The position numbers and the translations under genes were made by a program. From Synanceia verrucosa (Eukaryota > Chordata > Actinopteri > Perciformes > Synanceiidae), in contig CM056552.1 in assembly GCA_029721515.1 (NCBI GenBank), positions 12,487,001-12,551,000 on the forward strand: DNA of 64,000 nt, in the 5' to 3' direction. Below are positions 46,626 to 58,446 of the stretch, piece by piece (positions within the stretch are counted from its first letter, which is position 1; the number at the start of each line of letters is the position of its first letter). Under the pieces are notes generated by a model. The model ran no database searches. It had not been told where the DNA came from and saw only the letters and a list, made by a program, of their open reading frames with translations.

Positions 46626-48136
46626 TATTGTTCACTATAGTAGTGTTAATAAGGGCTTGTGTGTTTATATGTACATCAGTGTGGCGAGTTGGCATAGTAT
46701 CTGGGCGAATGTGGTGGGCTTCTGGACCAAAAAGTCCAGGGCCGAATTTTTGGCACAGTCTGTGCTTCTGCATGTTTTAAAAAGCTTCATTTATGTTTGT
46801 TAGTTCCACAGTAACATGCAAAATAAATGTGTCACTTCCTTCACTCACATTTTCACAGTCACACAGTTTGACGTCACAGCAGGATCGCCTGTCAATGGTT
46901 GGTTTGTAATGTGTTCATTTCAGTGTTTTACTGATATTCATGATTTATTAATCTGTGTTAATTGAGAACCTGGACACACCAAGCTTTTACCTGGCAGGCT
47001 GCCGCTGTTTGATTACATGTCTGGTTGAGTCTGATATTGGCAGCTGGGGTCCAGGATTGATTAAGAGGTAATTCAGGTAACGGATGAGTTTGTGTTTGTG
47101 GGGTCAGTACTGGTTTGCAAACTGGACCCATTCAGGACTCTAACAGGTAATGAAAAGTGTGTTTTTAAATGTTTCGACTAACATGTTGATGGCTGGATAA
47201 CTTAATGGCTTCAGACTTAGGATACAAGACTGTGGCTATTTTCTGGAAGCAGTTTTTACCAGTACAGACCCAAAATATCCCAAAAATAGGTCCATTCATT
47301 TTAGTCACACTTGGTGTCAGTGGTCTGGGTCGATTTACAGATTACAAAACTCGAGGAGGATGCCGTGTCAAATCATTCAACACCACTTTGATAAGTCAGC
47401 GGCTTGCACTGCACCTGCTGACTTTTTGCCACATGGAGGAAAGCCCAACGATGGGCACTGCATGCTGTGATGTGGGTGAAGCTCAGCTCAAGCATCTCTT
47501 CCACTGGGAAACAGCATTTAGCAGAGCTCTATTGTTGTCCGCATTGAAATAGTGGTTATACACACTGTACAGTAAGAGAAACAGGTTGGGAAATGATTCA
47601 AGAAATGTTGTTTAATTCCAGTTCTGTACCAGTAAATTTTGTCTATGAGGTAAAGCCAAAGCTCAGGATTTATGTGATCACACTGACTGCCAAACCAATG
47701 ACCTGAGTGCTGATATTCCACAATACTGTCAATAAAGATTTCTTTGAAAGTTCCAAGGCAGGAAGAGGTTCCTTTGCTGGCAGATGTCTGTACATTTCAC
47801 AATAACATCAACAGCAGTCATGGTAGACGAAGGGGGGAAAATGTTGTGTCGCCATGACACTTAAAAAACTCAAGAGAATCAACTTTGCTTCAACTGTGCA
47901 ATCCATCCAGACACCCGACGACCGTTTGGGAGCAGTGGATTGGACTCTGAGCATATGCCTGGTTTATGGAAAAGTATAAGACCCTGTAACATCCTAACGC
48001 AACAGCTTAACACCCAGACTGAAGATCTTTGAATTTGTACTTCAGGAAGAAAATGAAGAAACAAGAAAAAACCCTAACAGCCGAATAGGTTGTGCAGAGA
48101 AACAGAGTGCAGGGTTGAAAGAGTATGTGTGTGTAC

Positions 48137-48138
<2 letters not shown>
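46626..48138. other. Intergenic, no gene called
   Basis: The 115-codon open frame at 47205-47552 has no recognisable domain. No repeats identified. Confidence 0.4.
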
Positions 48139-48176
<38 letters not shown>

Positions 48177-48370
48177 ATGCATCACTCACACTGTGTGGGT
48201 AGTTAATAACTTTGTGTGTGTGTGTGTGTGTGTGTCACCCACTGTGTGGGTTGAATGTCAAATGAATACATCTCATTGACATGTACAAAGTGTTTTTTTC
48301 TACTGTTGTGATACATGAACTAGACTACATGGTCAAAGTGTGGCACTGTGTGTGTGTGTGTGTGTGTGTG
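48139..48370. repeat. Three (TG)n microsatellites in 230 bp
   Basis: Tracts at 48139-48173, 48212-48235 and 48347-48370, with GCATGCATCACTCACACTG between the first two. Confidence 0.95.
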
Positions 48371-48867
48371 GGAGCCGAGGTTTTGTGGCTGTTTGAAGTG
48401 AGCAATGGGGTGCAGCGCTGCAGCTGCTGTTTGCATGCTAATGCTGCGGCAGAGCTGGAGGACGTGGGAGAGCAGGGGAAAAGGCCAGAGCCCGCCTACA
48501 CAAAACACACAAAACCACAACCTGCCATTTCTCACTTCTCCTGGTGGAGAATCACAGAACAGACTGGATGTGTTGCTGCAGATCAGGCGACACGTCAGTG
48601 TTGAGCCCAGATGAACCTCCGTTAGCCATGATGGACAACACAACAAAACCACTGTGGGTAGGTTTAGGAAAGAACTTCACAGGGAAACTCAACACACTGA
48701 ATGCAACTATCGGTTTAAAGGATGAAGGCTTTGTGTTTGTTGAACTCGTGTGTGAAGAACCAAAACCTCTGCTATCCATGAATGAATGTAGAGTACAATA
48801 TAAAATGTACTAACTAAAGAGTGACCTGTGCTGGAAAAATATCTATCATATATGTTATATTATATTA
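48371..48867. other. Non-coding, GC-richer patch with POU-like motif
   Basis: TTTGCATGCTAAT at 48430-48442 joins two octamer-like half sites head to head. The patch 48390-48480 is richer in GC than its surroundings. No exon is supported. Confidence 0.3.
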
Positions 48868-49015
48868 TTGATGATTCGGTTTATAAAATGTCACAAAAAG
48901 GTGGAAAATGTGGATCAGTGTTTCCCAAAAGTTCAAGTCGACATCCTCAAATATCTTGTTTTGTCAACAACTCAAAGACGTTCAGTTTAGGAGGAAATAA
49001 ACCTGGAATTTGATA
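48868..49015 (+). repeat. Dispersed repeat family D, copy 1
   Basis: AAAATGTCACAAAAAGGTGG, GATCAGTGTTTCCCAAAAG, ACATCCTCAAATATCTTG and ACAACTCAAAGACGTTCAG: the interior of a very common fish repeat usually bounded by ATTAATCGATTA-type ends, which are lost here. Confidence 0.6.
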
Positions 49016-49845
49016 TACTGTTGGAGCTCCAGTTCTAATCATTGATGCATTCATTTGTTCAGTGATGCAGCTGGTGACGTCTGTCATCTGTAATGATAAT
49101 CAGCACATTGTATTTTCCTAAAATTGACTTGATGGACATACTAAATGACCTGTCGGGACATACTAAATGTTGTTCTGACGTACTAACTAGTGTGGTAGTA
49201 TGTGTAGACTACATAGATGAGCTGATGTGACAGAGGAAGGGGAGGAAGATATGAATGGTTGAATCATATGGGTAGTGAGCCATTGTGCTAAAATAGCTTG
49301 TATTTGTTTTTTTTTTGTCTGAACAGAGAGCAGATGTAGTCTGTTCCTATCCAGGTACAAGTTCATGTTGTCTTTGTTATACAATGTTTGCTGTGAAACT
49401 TTCCCAGTTCAAAAGATATTGACTCAAAAATAGTAAATTTGTCACTTAAGGGAACAATTATGCAATTAGGTCAAAATGTCCTTTCATCCATCTATCACAG
49501 TCTATCGTATATCACCATCAGCTGGATTCAAACCAAATGCACCTTTATGTGTTTTGCATTCAGAGTTTGATATGTGCTTCAGTGTGCACGCCAGCCTTCT
49601 GTCTGACTGTACATGTATTCTCTTCCTACCCACAAGGTAAACAGGCACCATAGAAATGCCTCTTGTCCCTCATTCCTCCTCCCAAACCACACAACACAGT
49701 GAGTCAACGGCTTGCTTAACTCAGTTGCACTGGCAGGTATTTCAAAATCTGGGTGGTAGAGACGCCTGCAGAGACAGAGAATATTTACTTTCTTTTCTAT
49801 AACATATACATGATGGGCTGTTGAAGTGAAAGCGGCTCCTCTGAG
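49016..49845. other. Intergenic, nothing recognised
   Basis: No gene or repeat identified. Confidence 0.5.
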
Positions 49846-50085
49846 TTGAAACCCGGAGCTGCTGATGAAAAGTTAATGGCAGCAGCGAGCATCACCGCCC
49901 CCCACCCGGGCATCAGTAATGACTGGTTGGACTCCATGTCAGGGACCACCAGCAGAGTTCCAGGCCAGGAGGCGAGCATCACGCTGCTGCCCAGGGCAGG
50001 GACTCCTCTGCCTGTGTATCCATCAGCTGACATCTGGCTGGCAGGAGCTGCGGTGCTGAGGGATGATGGGAAACTCCTTGAGCAG
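49846..50085 (+). other. Candidate coding exon, unidentified
   Basis: About 240 bp with GC-rich third codon positions in one + frame, standing out from AT-rich flanks. It reads MAAASITAPHPGISNDWLDS onward and includes PLPVYPSADIWLAGAAVLRD followed by DGKLLEQ. That frame ends at CTTGAGCAG followed by GTGACA, a usable splice donor after 50085. The minus strand is open as well. No clear acceptor and no known protein family were found. It could be an exon of an unseen gene or a conserved non-coding piece. Confidence 0.3.
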
Positions 50086-50449
50086 GTGACAGGGATTGAT
50101 GTTCAATCCAGAGCAGCGTCAACTGGTATGGATTCTGCCCTGACTTTTCACCTCGGCCGTATTTCTTATTCATTCACGGAAACGGCTGACATTGTGATTA
50201 AATTCTTTATATTTCAGATTTTTATCGCTATATTAGAATATTTTCTAATTCAGTTCAGGGTGAGCTCAGTCAAGCTATAAAAAGACACCAGTCAGATCGA
50301 TGTTGATCGACAAACACAAGGCTGTAAATTCAAACAGTAGTGAATTGTTTTACTGTGAACATTTAGCGATGCCACCTACTGATCTGCGCCAGTGTTACAA
50401 TCTACATCACAAACTAGCGATGCAGTCGAACTGATGATGTTGAGTTAAA
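50086..50449. other. Intergenic or intronic, nothing recognised
   Basis: No gene or repeat identified. Confidence 0.5.
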
Positions 50450-50565
50450 CTTCTGACACAACAGATGAGGAGCAACGACTTGATGCGAGCGCTTCAACGA
50501 CAGCGACGAGGTCAGCGAGCATGGCTGCCATCGAGTCCCAGGATTCGGGCTCTCAAAGTTGTGAG
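50450..50565 (+). repeat. Dispersed repeat family C, copy 2
   Basis: ACTTCTGACACAACAGATGA, GGAGCAACGACTTGATGCGA, GTCAGCGAGCATGG, GAGTCCCAG and CTCTCAAAG match the minus strand of 25955-26075 in order. Confidence 0.7.
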
Positions 50566-52659
50566 ATTTGGAAAATCCACTAAATCAAATTATATTTTTT
50601 TCAGTAAAAGCAGCACTATTATTCTCATTAAGAAGCAAATAGATGAGGTGTTTGAATAACTGTCATTTAATCAGGCTGTAATTAGAAGTAGCTGCTGTTT
50701 TGGTGGAGTTTAGGGAGTCAAGTAATCAGTCAGGTTTTTTTTGGTAGAGTGGTCTGAAACAATTTGAGTAACACTGCTGTAGTTTTATAGGCTGTGCAGG
50801 AGTGAAGTGATTGTCTGTCTAATCACAATCCTCCTCCAGCACCTGGAGCACCTGCATTTAGCACCAGAGCCCAGATTCAGGTCTAGGAACTCGTCCCCAG
50901 TGCAGACGTGAAGCAGCTCTTCTTCACTTGTGTTCAGAACAAATAGAAATCATGTCGCTGACTGGTCCACCAGATCCAGCCTCATGGACTGTTGATAAAA
51001 ACCCTCTCAGTGTTATCCTGCCTGTTTGGTTTAGCTTCCCTCACATATATAAACTGGAGCTTTGTATATCATGTTAGCAGGAGGCTCGGGAGAAAAAAAA
51101 ACAGAAAAGCCTTTGTGATAAAAATAATACAGATTACGTGAGGAGGTAGCCATGGATACAACATCCAGTCACCCTTGTCAGTGCATATATGGAGAGATTT
51201 ATGTGTTTCCACCTCAAGTAGTTGTCTAAATGCTGCATGTTGTCAGATAGCTGTAGTGTAGGTGGATCCTGACCCCGGGAAGTCAAGGCGTTACATAAGC
51301 CTGATGGATTTGAATCACAGCCTCCATTTCGTAATTAACATTAACACTGAAAAGTTTCTATTGAAAAGTGTGCTGCGCTCCTGCAGGATAGCTGATCAAT
51401 GATCAGGTCATGATTAAATTGTTGATTTCCTGGGTCTCCCACATATGAGACGAGACCAGGTAAAAGCCTCCAGTCGAGGTGTTAACATGTTGTTTTAGAA
51501 CATGGACATGTTACTATGAAACATTCAAGGACAGCTCTGCTTTTTACAACTATTTTCATCATTTGGGAAAATATTTTACACACAAAGGATGTGTGTGCAA
51601 CCGCTCCCTTATTCCCTCATTCATTCACCTTTACATAATGAACACTCTGTGGTTCCTTGGTGACCACCGTCACTGGGATAAAGCACACACCAAGGACACT
51701 TTTTACAGAAGAATATAATGCCCTTCATTGTCATTATACAAGTGTACAACAAAATGAATGACTTTTTGACGGCAATCTATTGTGCATAAATTTCACTCTC
51801 CGTTCAGACTTAAATGGACAGTAAATTGACTATAGGGAGTATTTAAGACTCTAGGATGAGGAGTTTCTGACGATGAAGTGATGCTACTAATATAAAATAC
51901 TACTACTGCTACTCTACTGAGACTAGCCTTTTGAGTTTTCTAGTTTTCCAAGAGGTCAAATTGCTCTTCAGTCCATAAATCTGTAAGCTGCAAAGTCACC
52001 ATCCATATTCCTATACTGCACAGTAAAGTTTGCTGCACATCTTCATACTCTATCTATTTTTGCTTTTGTTGGATTCTCAATTCTGAATCAGTTATGGCAT
52101 TCTATGGTTATTCCTTTGGAGGAGCATTTTTGTGTCAAAAGTCCAGTATTTTTAAAAAGTGAGATTTTATCAGATCTTCTTTTATTTTGAAGCATGTTTA
52201 AGTGCTGTATAGATACTTTAATAGTTTCAAAATTTGTCAGTATTTCTGTCCATTGGTGACATCACTAATCCACAATATTCAGACCATTGTACAGTTTTAA
52301 AAACTTTAAATGTGTCCCAGTTTATTTCCTGTTGCACTGGATGAGAATTACATCAGCTAACAGGAAGTAAACATGGACCAAGCTGTTGCCTAGTAACACA
52401 GTTCCACTGCAGTGCCGTTGAAATGCACAAAGTGCACAAAGCACACAAAGCACAAAGAGTTTCAATCAGAAGGTAAATACAGATAGATACAGATACAGAT
52501 AGAAAACATGTAAACATGCCCTAGTAGCAACACAAAATACAAAAAGTATAAACCTGATGAACTTGCAGAGGTCGCAGACCTTATTGATGTCATCATTCTG
52601 CCTGGTGAGATGATAAATTACATTTTGATCTCTCAGTATTTGTGCTTTGTTCAATAACT
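50566..52659. other. Intergenic, nothing recognised
   Basis: Two kilobases without a recognisable gene or repeat. Confidence 0.5.
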
Positions 52660-52885
52660 CTATTTTAAATGTCACTCATCTATTTCAGACAAAAACATTG
52701 TCCTTCAAACAAAAAGCAAGTTTAATTTCTGATTCCTGCTTGTTGAATGTGAATATTTTCTGGTTTATTTCCTGATCAATGACAGTAAACTGATTATATC
52801 TGAGAAAAACATCCTCCTGCAAATATTTCAGAGTAAAAGCCTTGTCTTCATAAAGGAATTTTCTCCACAGATTTTGAAACAGTTA
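52660..52885 (-). repeat. Dispersed repeat family D, copy 2
   Basis: On the minus strand: CAGTTTACTGTCATTGATCA, GGAAATAAACCAGAAAATAT, then TCACATTCAACAAGC and GGAATCAGAAATTAAAC. This is the second half of the same repeat whose first half is at 48868-49015. Confidence 0.55.
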
Positions 52886-54641
52886 AAAATAAACGTTTAC
52901 TTTTTTTGTCTGTGACATATTTTCCCAATACGATACGTATCAAAACTGCAGCCATGTTGCTGGTATGATATACGGTCAGTATACAGTCAAAAGATCATTT
53001 TCACTGTCAGTGGCAGTTCAGGCAGTTCTGAGGATTTGTTCTGAGTCTCCAGAGGAGAAATCCTCTGAGGACTCTGAAAATCTGAACTGGATTTTTTTAT
53101 TGACAAATTTCACTGTGAACCAAAGCATTTACAGCTAAAAGTAATACAGGAAATATAAAGTGGCATCTCCATGAAAGCAGCTCAGCACTGCAGTAATGCT
53201 GAGCTGCAGGTGGAATCAGTCTTTCGTATCTGAAACTGCAGGGCAGAAGCACCAATAACACATCACACAGTGATGTATGACGCTATTACACTGCAGACAG
53301 AAGATCAGTCAGCTTCCTGCTTCAACCCAGGCTGCGCCAAGCTCTTTTTCCAATGCACAGATTTCGACCATTAACACTTTCCTTTAATGGAATCGTTCAT
53401 ACATGACTAATAATGTTCTGGTGATGCTGTTGGTGTTGAAGGATGAGTTCAGGCTACAAGGTTCATTCCCACTGAAAGAGGAACCGAGAGGAACTGATTT
53501 GAAGGTTGGAAAATGTGACAGATTAAACAAACTGAGTCATGCTGGACATTCATGAGACGTTGGACATTCTGCTCCACTACATTTGATTTAAATCTTTTAC
53601 CAGGTACAAAACTAACAAATATATGATTATATATTTTAAAGGTTGAACTAAGTAGTTAGTAGTTAATACTTTTGGTACTTTAAATGTGTTTCAACTATAA
53701 TACAAGTACTAGTATACTTGGATATGAGATATAGGATATTTCAGATAGGATAGGATATTAGAGTGTTTTTTTCACTGTATAATTGCTGTATGATTTATAA
53801 TGTTCAGCCACAAGGGGTCTCAATCAAAATCAATGACAAAAGACTAGGTTTGATGACATCATGAAACAGTGTGGGATCATGGGAGTTGTCGTCAGTCATG
53901 TTATCAGTTTTTACCACAGAGGTCTCATCCTGAAAACACTATGAAAACTGAATAAAGCAGCTTCACATTAAAAATCTGTGTTTCTCCAACTCTCTTAAAA
54001 GGAAGCAGGACGTCTCTGAGGGGAAGCGAGTCGAGCTGCTGCTAACGTTTGTTCAGCCTGATTCTCTGATAACTTCAGATCCAGACATCAGATCACTAAA
54101 ATCATTCATCTGGTTGAAATATCTCCTGAAAAACAACCAACATCTAACAAGTGTATTGTAAAATCTTGGATTAAAACTTATGTTTGATATAAAGTCACTT
54201 TATGACAGTTTCTGACAGGCAACCACAATGCTGAAACTCAAAGGGGACATGACGCCATTAACAGGAGATTAATGTAACACATCTTTACCAGAACATAACA
54301 CAACAAATTATGTAATGTGTACTGTAGGTCAAGTCATTTTCAGTCATTTTAATGTGGAAATATTACATATTATACCTTCAAGAAAAAGTTTTTGATCCAT
54401 GCACCCATCTAAAGGAATAGTTACAGATTTCTCTGGATTTGAACATTGTTGGAAACATTTGCGATAACCTTTAGCTTTTGACATCTCAATGCAGAAATGT
54501 TACATACCTTCTTATCATATAATATATATTTGATATTATTATTCCACTTCTGGTGAATCGTGTCTGAGAATAAATGGTTTGATTGTTAGTTACCTATCAG
54601 AAAGACTCAGAAAGACGCTTTGGGAGAATTCAAAGTGGTCA
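52886..54641. other. Intergenic, nothing recognised
   Basis: AT-rich sequence. No gene or repeat identified. Confidence 0.5.
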
Positions 54642-54642
54642 G

Positions 54643-54692
<50 letters not shown>
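54642..54692. repeat. (TC)n(TG)n compound microsatellite
   Basis: TC units followed directly by about 17 TG units. Confidence 0.95.
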
Positions 54693-54694
<2 letters not shown>

Positions 54695-55616
54695 CCTGTT
54701 GCCTCTCAAGCCATGAACAGATGGAGAGGTGACTTTTTTGCCCTGAACTCAGTCTCTCAGGACACTCTTCCCTCCAGGCTCTGGAATGCCTCCAGCAACT
54801 AAGTAAATGCTTTCGACAGCAAGGTTATGGATCAAGGGCCCCGTTCACAACACTAACTGGTCAAGTTAGAAGAGACTCTTAGAAATACGATGGAAACATC
54901 TGTCCCAGGGACCACCCAGGTGTTTTCCAATAACTTTTGATCATGACATTACCTGTGTCATGATGGCACTGCCAAATCAAGGCGCATCAACTCATGCAGT
55001 GCCAGTCTCCTGAAGCTTCCCTTGACAGACAGCCTTTTCCATATGCAGCCTCTCCAGAACAGACACTGTTAGGCCCAGTCTGTCAATGGCTTTAAGACAC
55101 TTGAACCCCACTTTTATCATGTTATGCTGCACTACAGTATGCTAAACCTTTTTAATTTTCTGTCAATTGTTCTTCGTTGTTTGTTGTTTATTGTGATCAT
55201 GTACAGTATATTTGTTATTATGAATAACAATAATCATGTTTCCTTTTAAAAGGAAACATGATTTTTTCAGATGTAGTACACACAACCTTAACGTTGTGAA
55301 TTAAACAAAAATTGGCATGGTGAACGTGCTGGCCACACACTTTTGCTGGATAATAAGTGAAGATTGGGATTACCTTTGTATGATTATTTTTGCACATTTG
55401 GGAAAATACTCCTGTGCCTTTTATTTTCTATCAACAATAATAAATGAATAAATAAGGACTATCTCATGACCAGCCTGGTGTATTTGATGCTATAGATGCA
55501 GTTTGTTTCCAGTTTGGTGGATGTCCCTCGGCCTCCGTCACCTCCTCGTCCTCTCAAATGCTGGACTTTGGGGCCACCGTCTCTTCAGATTAATTGTCTC
55601 TCCTCCTGCCTTTCAG
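54693..55616. other. Intergenic or intronic, nothing recognised
   Basis: CATGTTTCCTTTTAAAAGGA near 55236 continues to AACATG, making a perfect short palindrome. The end of the stretch (55590-55616) is a pyrimidine-rich splice acceptor for the exon below. Confidence 0.45.
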
Positions 55617-55711
55617 ATGGACTCTGCAGGACGTATTGACAATAGAGACACAGGAGTGTTGTGACAACAGTGTTGAAGAGGGGAGGTGGAGGACAGCAGC
55701 GAATCAGACAG
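55617..55711 (+). other. Candidate internal exon, unidentified
   Basis: 95 bp bounded by strong signals on both sides: CTCTCCTCCTGCCTTTCAG before and GTGAGTCC after. One frame is open throughout (WTLQDVLTIETQECCDNSVE, then EGRWRTAANQT), with one loose base at each end. The frame starting at the ATG that opens the exon stops after 15 codons. It could be a 5' UTR exon, a coding exon or part of a long non-coding RNA. On the same strand, about 2.3 kb before the CpG-rich first-exon candidate. Confidence 0.45.
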
Positions 55712-56847
55712 GTGAGTCCTGTCCTCTGAACGGACTCATGGCGGGGAGGTGGAGGTGTCTCAGAGTTTATATATTAGAATTCCTACAAAAACAGTGCAGT
55801 AGTTGGAGGAGTACTCTCCAACATGTATTTATGTATTGCAATATGTCTCTCATTCACACAGCAAAAGACAGAATTGTAATGACATTAATATATTATAATC
55901 CTTTCCAAAATAAACTGCTGTACAGTAAAGAGATATTAATATTTTGTGCACTAACTGCAGAAACATCACAAAGATGACTGTATGTTCAGGTTGTATACGT
56001 ATTGCATGGTTACAAGGATGTGGTTGCTGGTGACTTTGGGAACAGTAATGGGAACCAGAAGCTCTGCTTCTTCTGATGCAGTCAGTTTGAATTGAAAGTG
56101 AACCAGAGTGCTGTGCTGTTAAATGGCAGCTTTAACCACCTCTCTCCTCTCTGTCATTAGCATAGCGTAGGAGGCAGAGCTGATTGAGTGGCCAGTTGGC
56201 AGTCAGAGAGAAATTTCTTTTCAGATTCTTTGTTCATGTCCTGCATTTGGACCAGAAAGAAAACCACCACGCATGTATAAACATCAAGGTAGAAATCTTC
56301 ATCTCTCACTGGTAGCAGTATGATCTCTGCTGCTACGTATTTAACTACATATTTAGGCTTTGGTCACATCATGCAGACAGTTTTGCAGGTTTTTTCACCA
56401 AAACAGTAGATAAAAAACATAACTCCCCAGCTGAAAATGTTAAACACCCATCATCCATGAAACCTTTAAAAGAATAATTATTTCCCCCCTCTGAAGGTTA
56501 ATATAAAGATATCTGACCCAAAAAATTCAGTAAATCGTTGTTCAAGGCAGACAGTCAGGTTACAATCTTTTAATTTAGACTGACAATAACTAAAACTAAA
56601 AGAAATCCCTGTTTATTCCAATATTAAATACAAAATGCCTCAAAACTTTAAAATAATTATCCCAATACCAATACTAACATCTAAACAGTAATATGGTTCC
56701 TATAAGTTGACTTGTGTGGCATTCATTCATCAAACCTCTTTTCATGATTCTTTCTTTAAAATCATTTTTTAATCATTTTAAATTACAAATTGAAAATTGT
56801 GACATTATCAAAATGATAAGATACAGAGTCAGAATCAAGAGAAACAG
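55712..56847. other. Intergenic or intronic, nothing recognised
   Basis: No gene or repeat identified. Confidence 0.5.
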
Positions 56848-57187
56848 CCCAGCGGGCACCTTGAGGTCAATTTGATGTTGAGAAATAGTCAAGATTTTGA
56901 CTACTATCATAAGTAGTCTGCAGAAGCTTTGACATTCCTATTGTCGTATAGACGTCCAACAAAGGGATCAATCCTACATTGGGTTACTGTGCTATACATT
57001 GTAAGTCAAAATACTTGACATCAAATCAACGTTGCTGCTCAATATCTGACATCAAACTGCCGTTAATTTGGTGTCTGACCAAAGTTTGACATCATCTTGA
57101 TTTACATTTTTGACCAAATCAGGATATGATTTTGATTCAACATTTGATATCATCTTGATGTTGCATTTACATCAGATGCCCGCTGGG
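56848..57187. mobile_element. MITE with perfect 11-bp CCCAGCGGGCA inverted ends
   Basis: CCCAGCGGGCA at 56848-56858 and TGCCCGCTGGG at 57177-57187 are exact inverted copies. The 340-bp interior repeats the phrase TGACATCAA with variants at least four times, a feature of a widespread fish non-autonomous element. There is no reading frame. No clear target duplication was seen. Confidence 0.85.
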
Positions 57188-57900
57188 AGTGATGTTTCTG
57201 TCTGGTGGTTTTCATTGTCAAAAGTGAAATTTGAGCAATATCGTCAATATTCTCAGCACTTCTAACTTTTCATAAGTTGATTTATTTTTCTGGCATGGAT
57301 GGCCCTCCGTACTGAGTTTACTGTATTTGTGTATCCCAGTGTTTTTAAACATTATGACTCTATGTATATCAACTTTATTCTCATTCACATAAAAAATATT
57401 TGTACTCGATCTTTAAATACTACAATATTTTTTTGTATAATATTTTCTTTTTTGCAATTTTTTATTGTCCAAACATTATATTTTATATCTAAATATGTTG
57501 TTAACTTTTGAAATATTACATTTTTTTTTCTTTTTCAAAATATTTTCCTTTTTTGTCAAAATGCGTTAACTTTTTTATGCAACAATGATAATAGTTTATT
57601 TGGAAACACTGACTTGAATTGAATTTTGACTTCTTGTTTTGACAGTATGACAAAATCTTGAAAATGAGCGCATGCTGTGTGCTGACAGTAAATGAGGTAG
57701 TATCTCATCTCATGGTCTGATTCTCTGCAGTGGGCGGAAATGAGCCTCCATACATGGCTCCAGACCAGATCCAGATGTGCGTTTCTTTCTCTTCTTCCTC
57801 TCAAGTTTCCAGGGCTTCATGCATCTTCAACCCGAGGTTGATGATATCGATCTGTTTCCGCCTGATTGCCTAATTATTTCATAGATCCACCTTAAAAACA
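57188..57900. other. AT-rich spacer before the CpG-rich region
   Basis: 57290-57600 is strongly AT-rich. No gene seen. Confidence 0.5.
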
Positions 57901-58446
57901 GGGTAATCCCGGACTGGTCCCTCCCTCCCTCTCGGTCTCCAGCACCACTTCACTTCCCTCTCTCAGTTCCCCCAGCGAGACAGGAAAAGACGCTGACCCG
58001 GACTTTGGGTCTTTACTCTGGTCCCTGCTTGGCCGTGTCGGACCCCTCCAGTCCCACCCACCAGTCCTCATCTAGTGGATCTGTCCTTTGTTAGCTTTAA
58101 ACCTGCTCTGATAGTAATCCAGGAGATAGAAGGGGAATTTCGTCCTTTTTTTACCGGGTTGATTTCTGACTGAATCTGGATTGTTTTTCTTCCTCTGGGG
58201 GGGCTGCCGCTGCAGGACCAGAGCCGATGCCTCCGCTCGTGTAATTGCTGTCAAATAAACTGGTTTAAAACGTCGGATCAAAGGGGTCGTTGAAGATCTG
58301 TCAGTCATTTTCCCCAACCACTGCAGTTGTCAAGTTGGAGCCCTGCTGGGAAATGGACAAACCCCTCTAAAACTGCTGCAAGACGCCGCTCTGCCTCACC
58401 AACGCAACCGCAGGACGTGATTTGGACGCGGATTCCCCGAGTGGAG
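57901..58446 (+). other. Candidate non-coding first exon and promoter of an unidentified gene
   Basis: Base composition changes to CpG- and GC-rich here, and a transcript-like stretch ends with GAGTGGAG followed by GTAACG, a good splice donor after 58446. Two tiny upstream ORFs are visible, 58227-58244 (five codons plus stop) and 58353-58370 (five codons plus stop), and no long frame. So the main start codon should be in a later exon, beyond the window. The transcription start cannot be placed exactly. Synteny near gpr37l1 does not let me name the gene. Confidence 0.5.

Noticed and set aside
47205..47552. 115-codon open frame as a gene
   Set aside because: Not recognised, with no coding-like composition and no splice or promoter context.
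56848..57187. CRISPR-like spaced repeats (TGACATCAA)
   Set aside because: Spacing and repeats are irregular, the genome is eukaryotic, and the region is bounded by MITE inverted ends.
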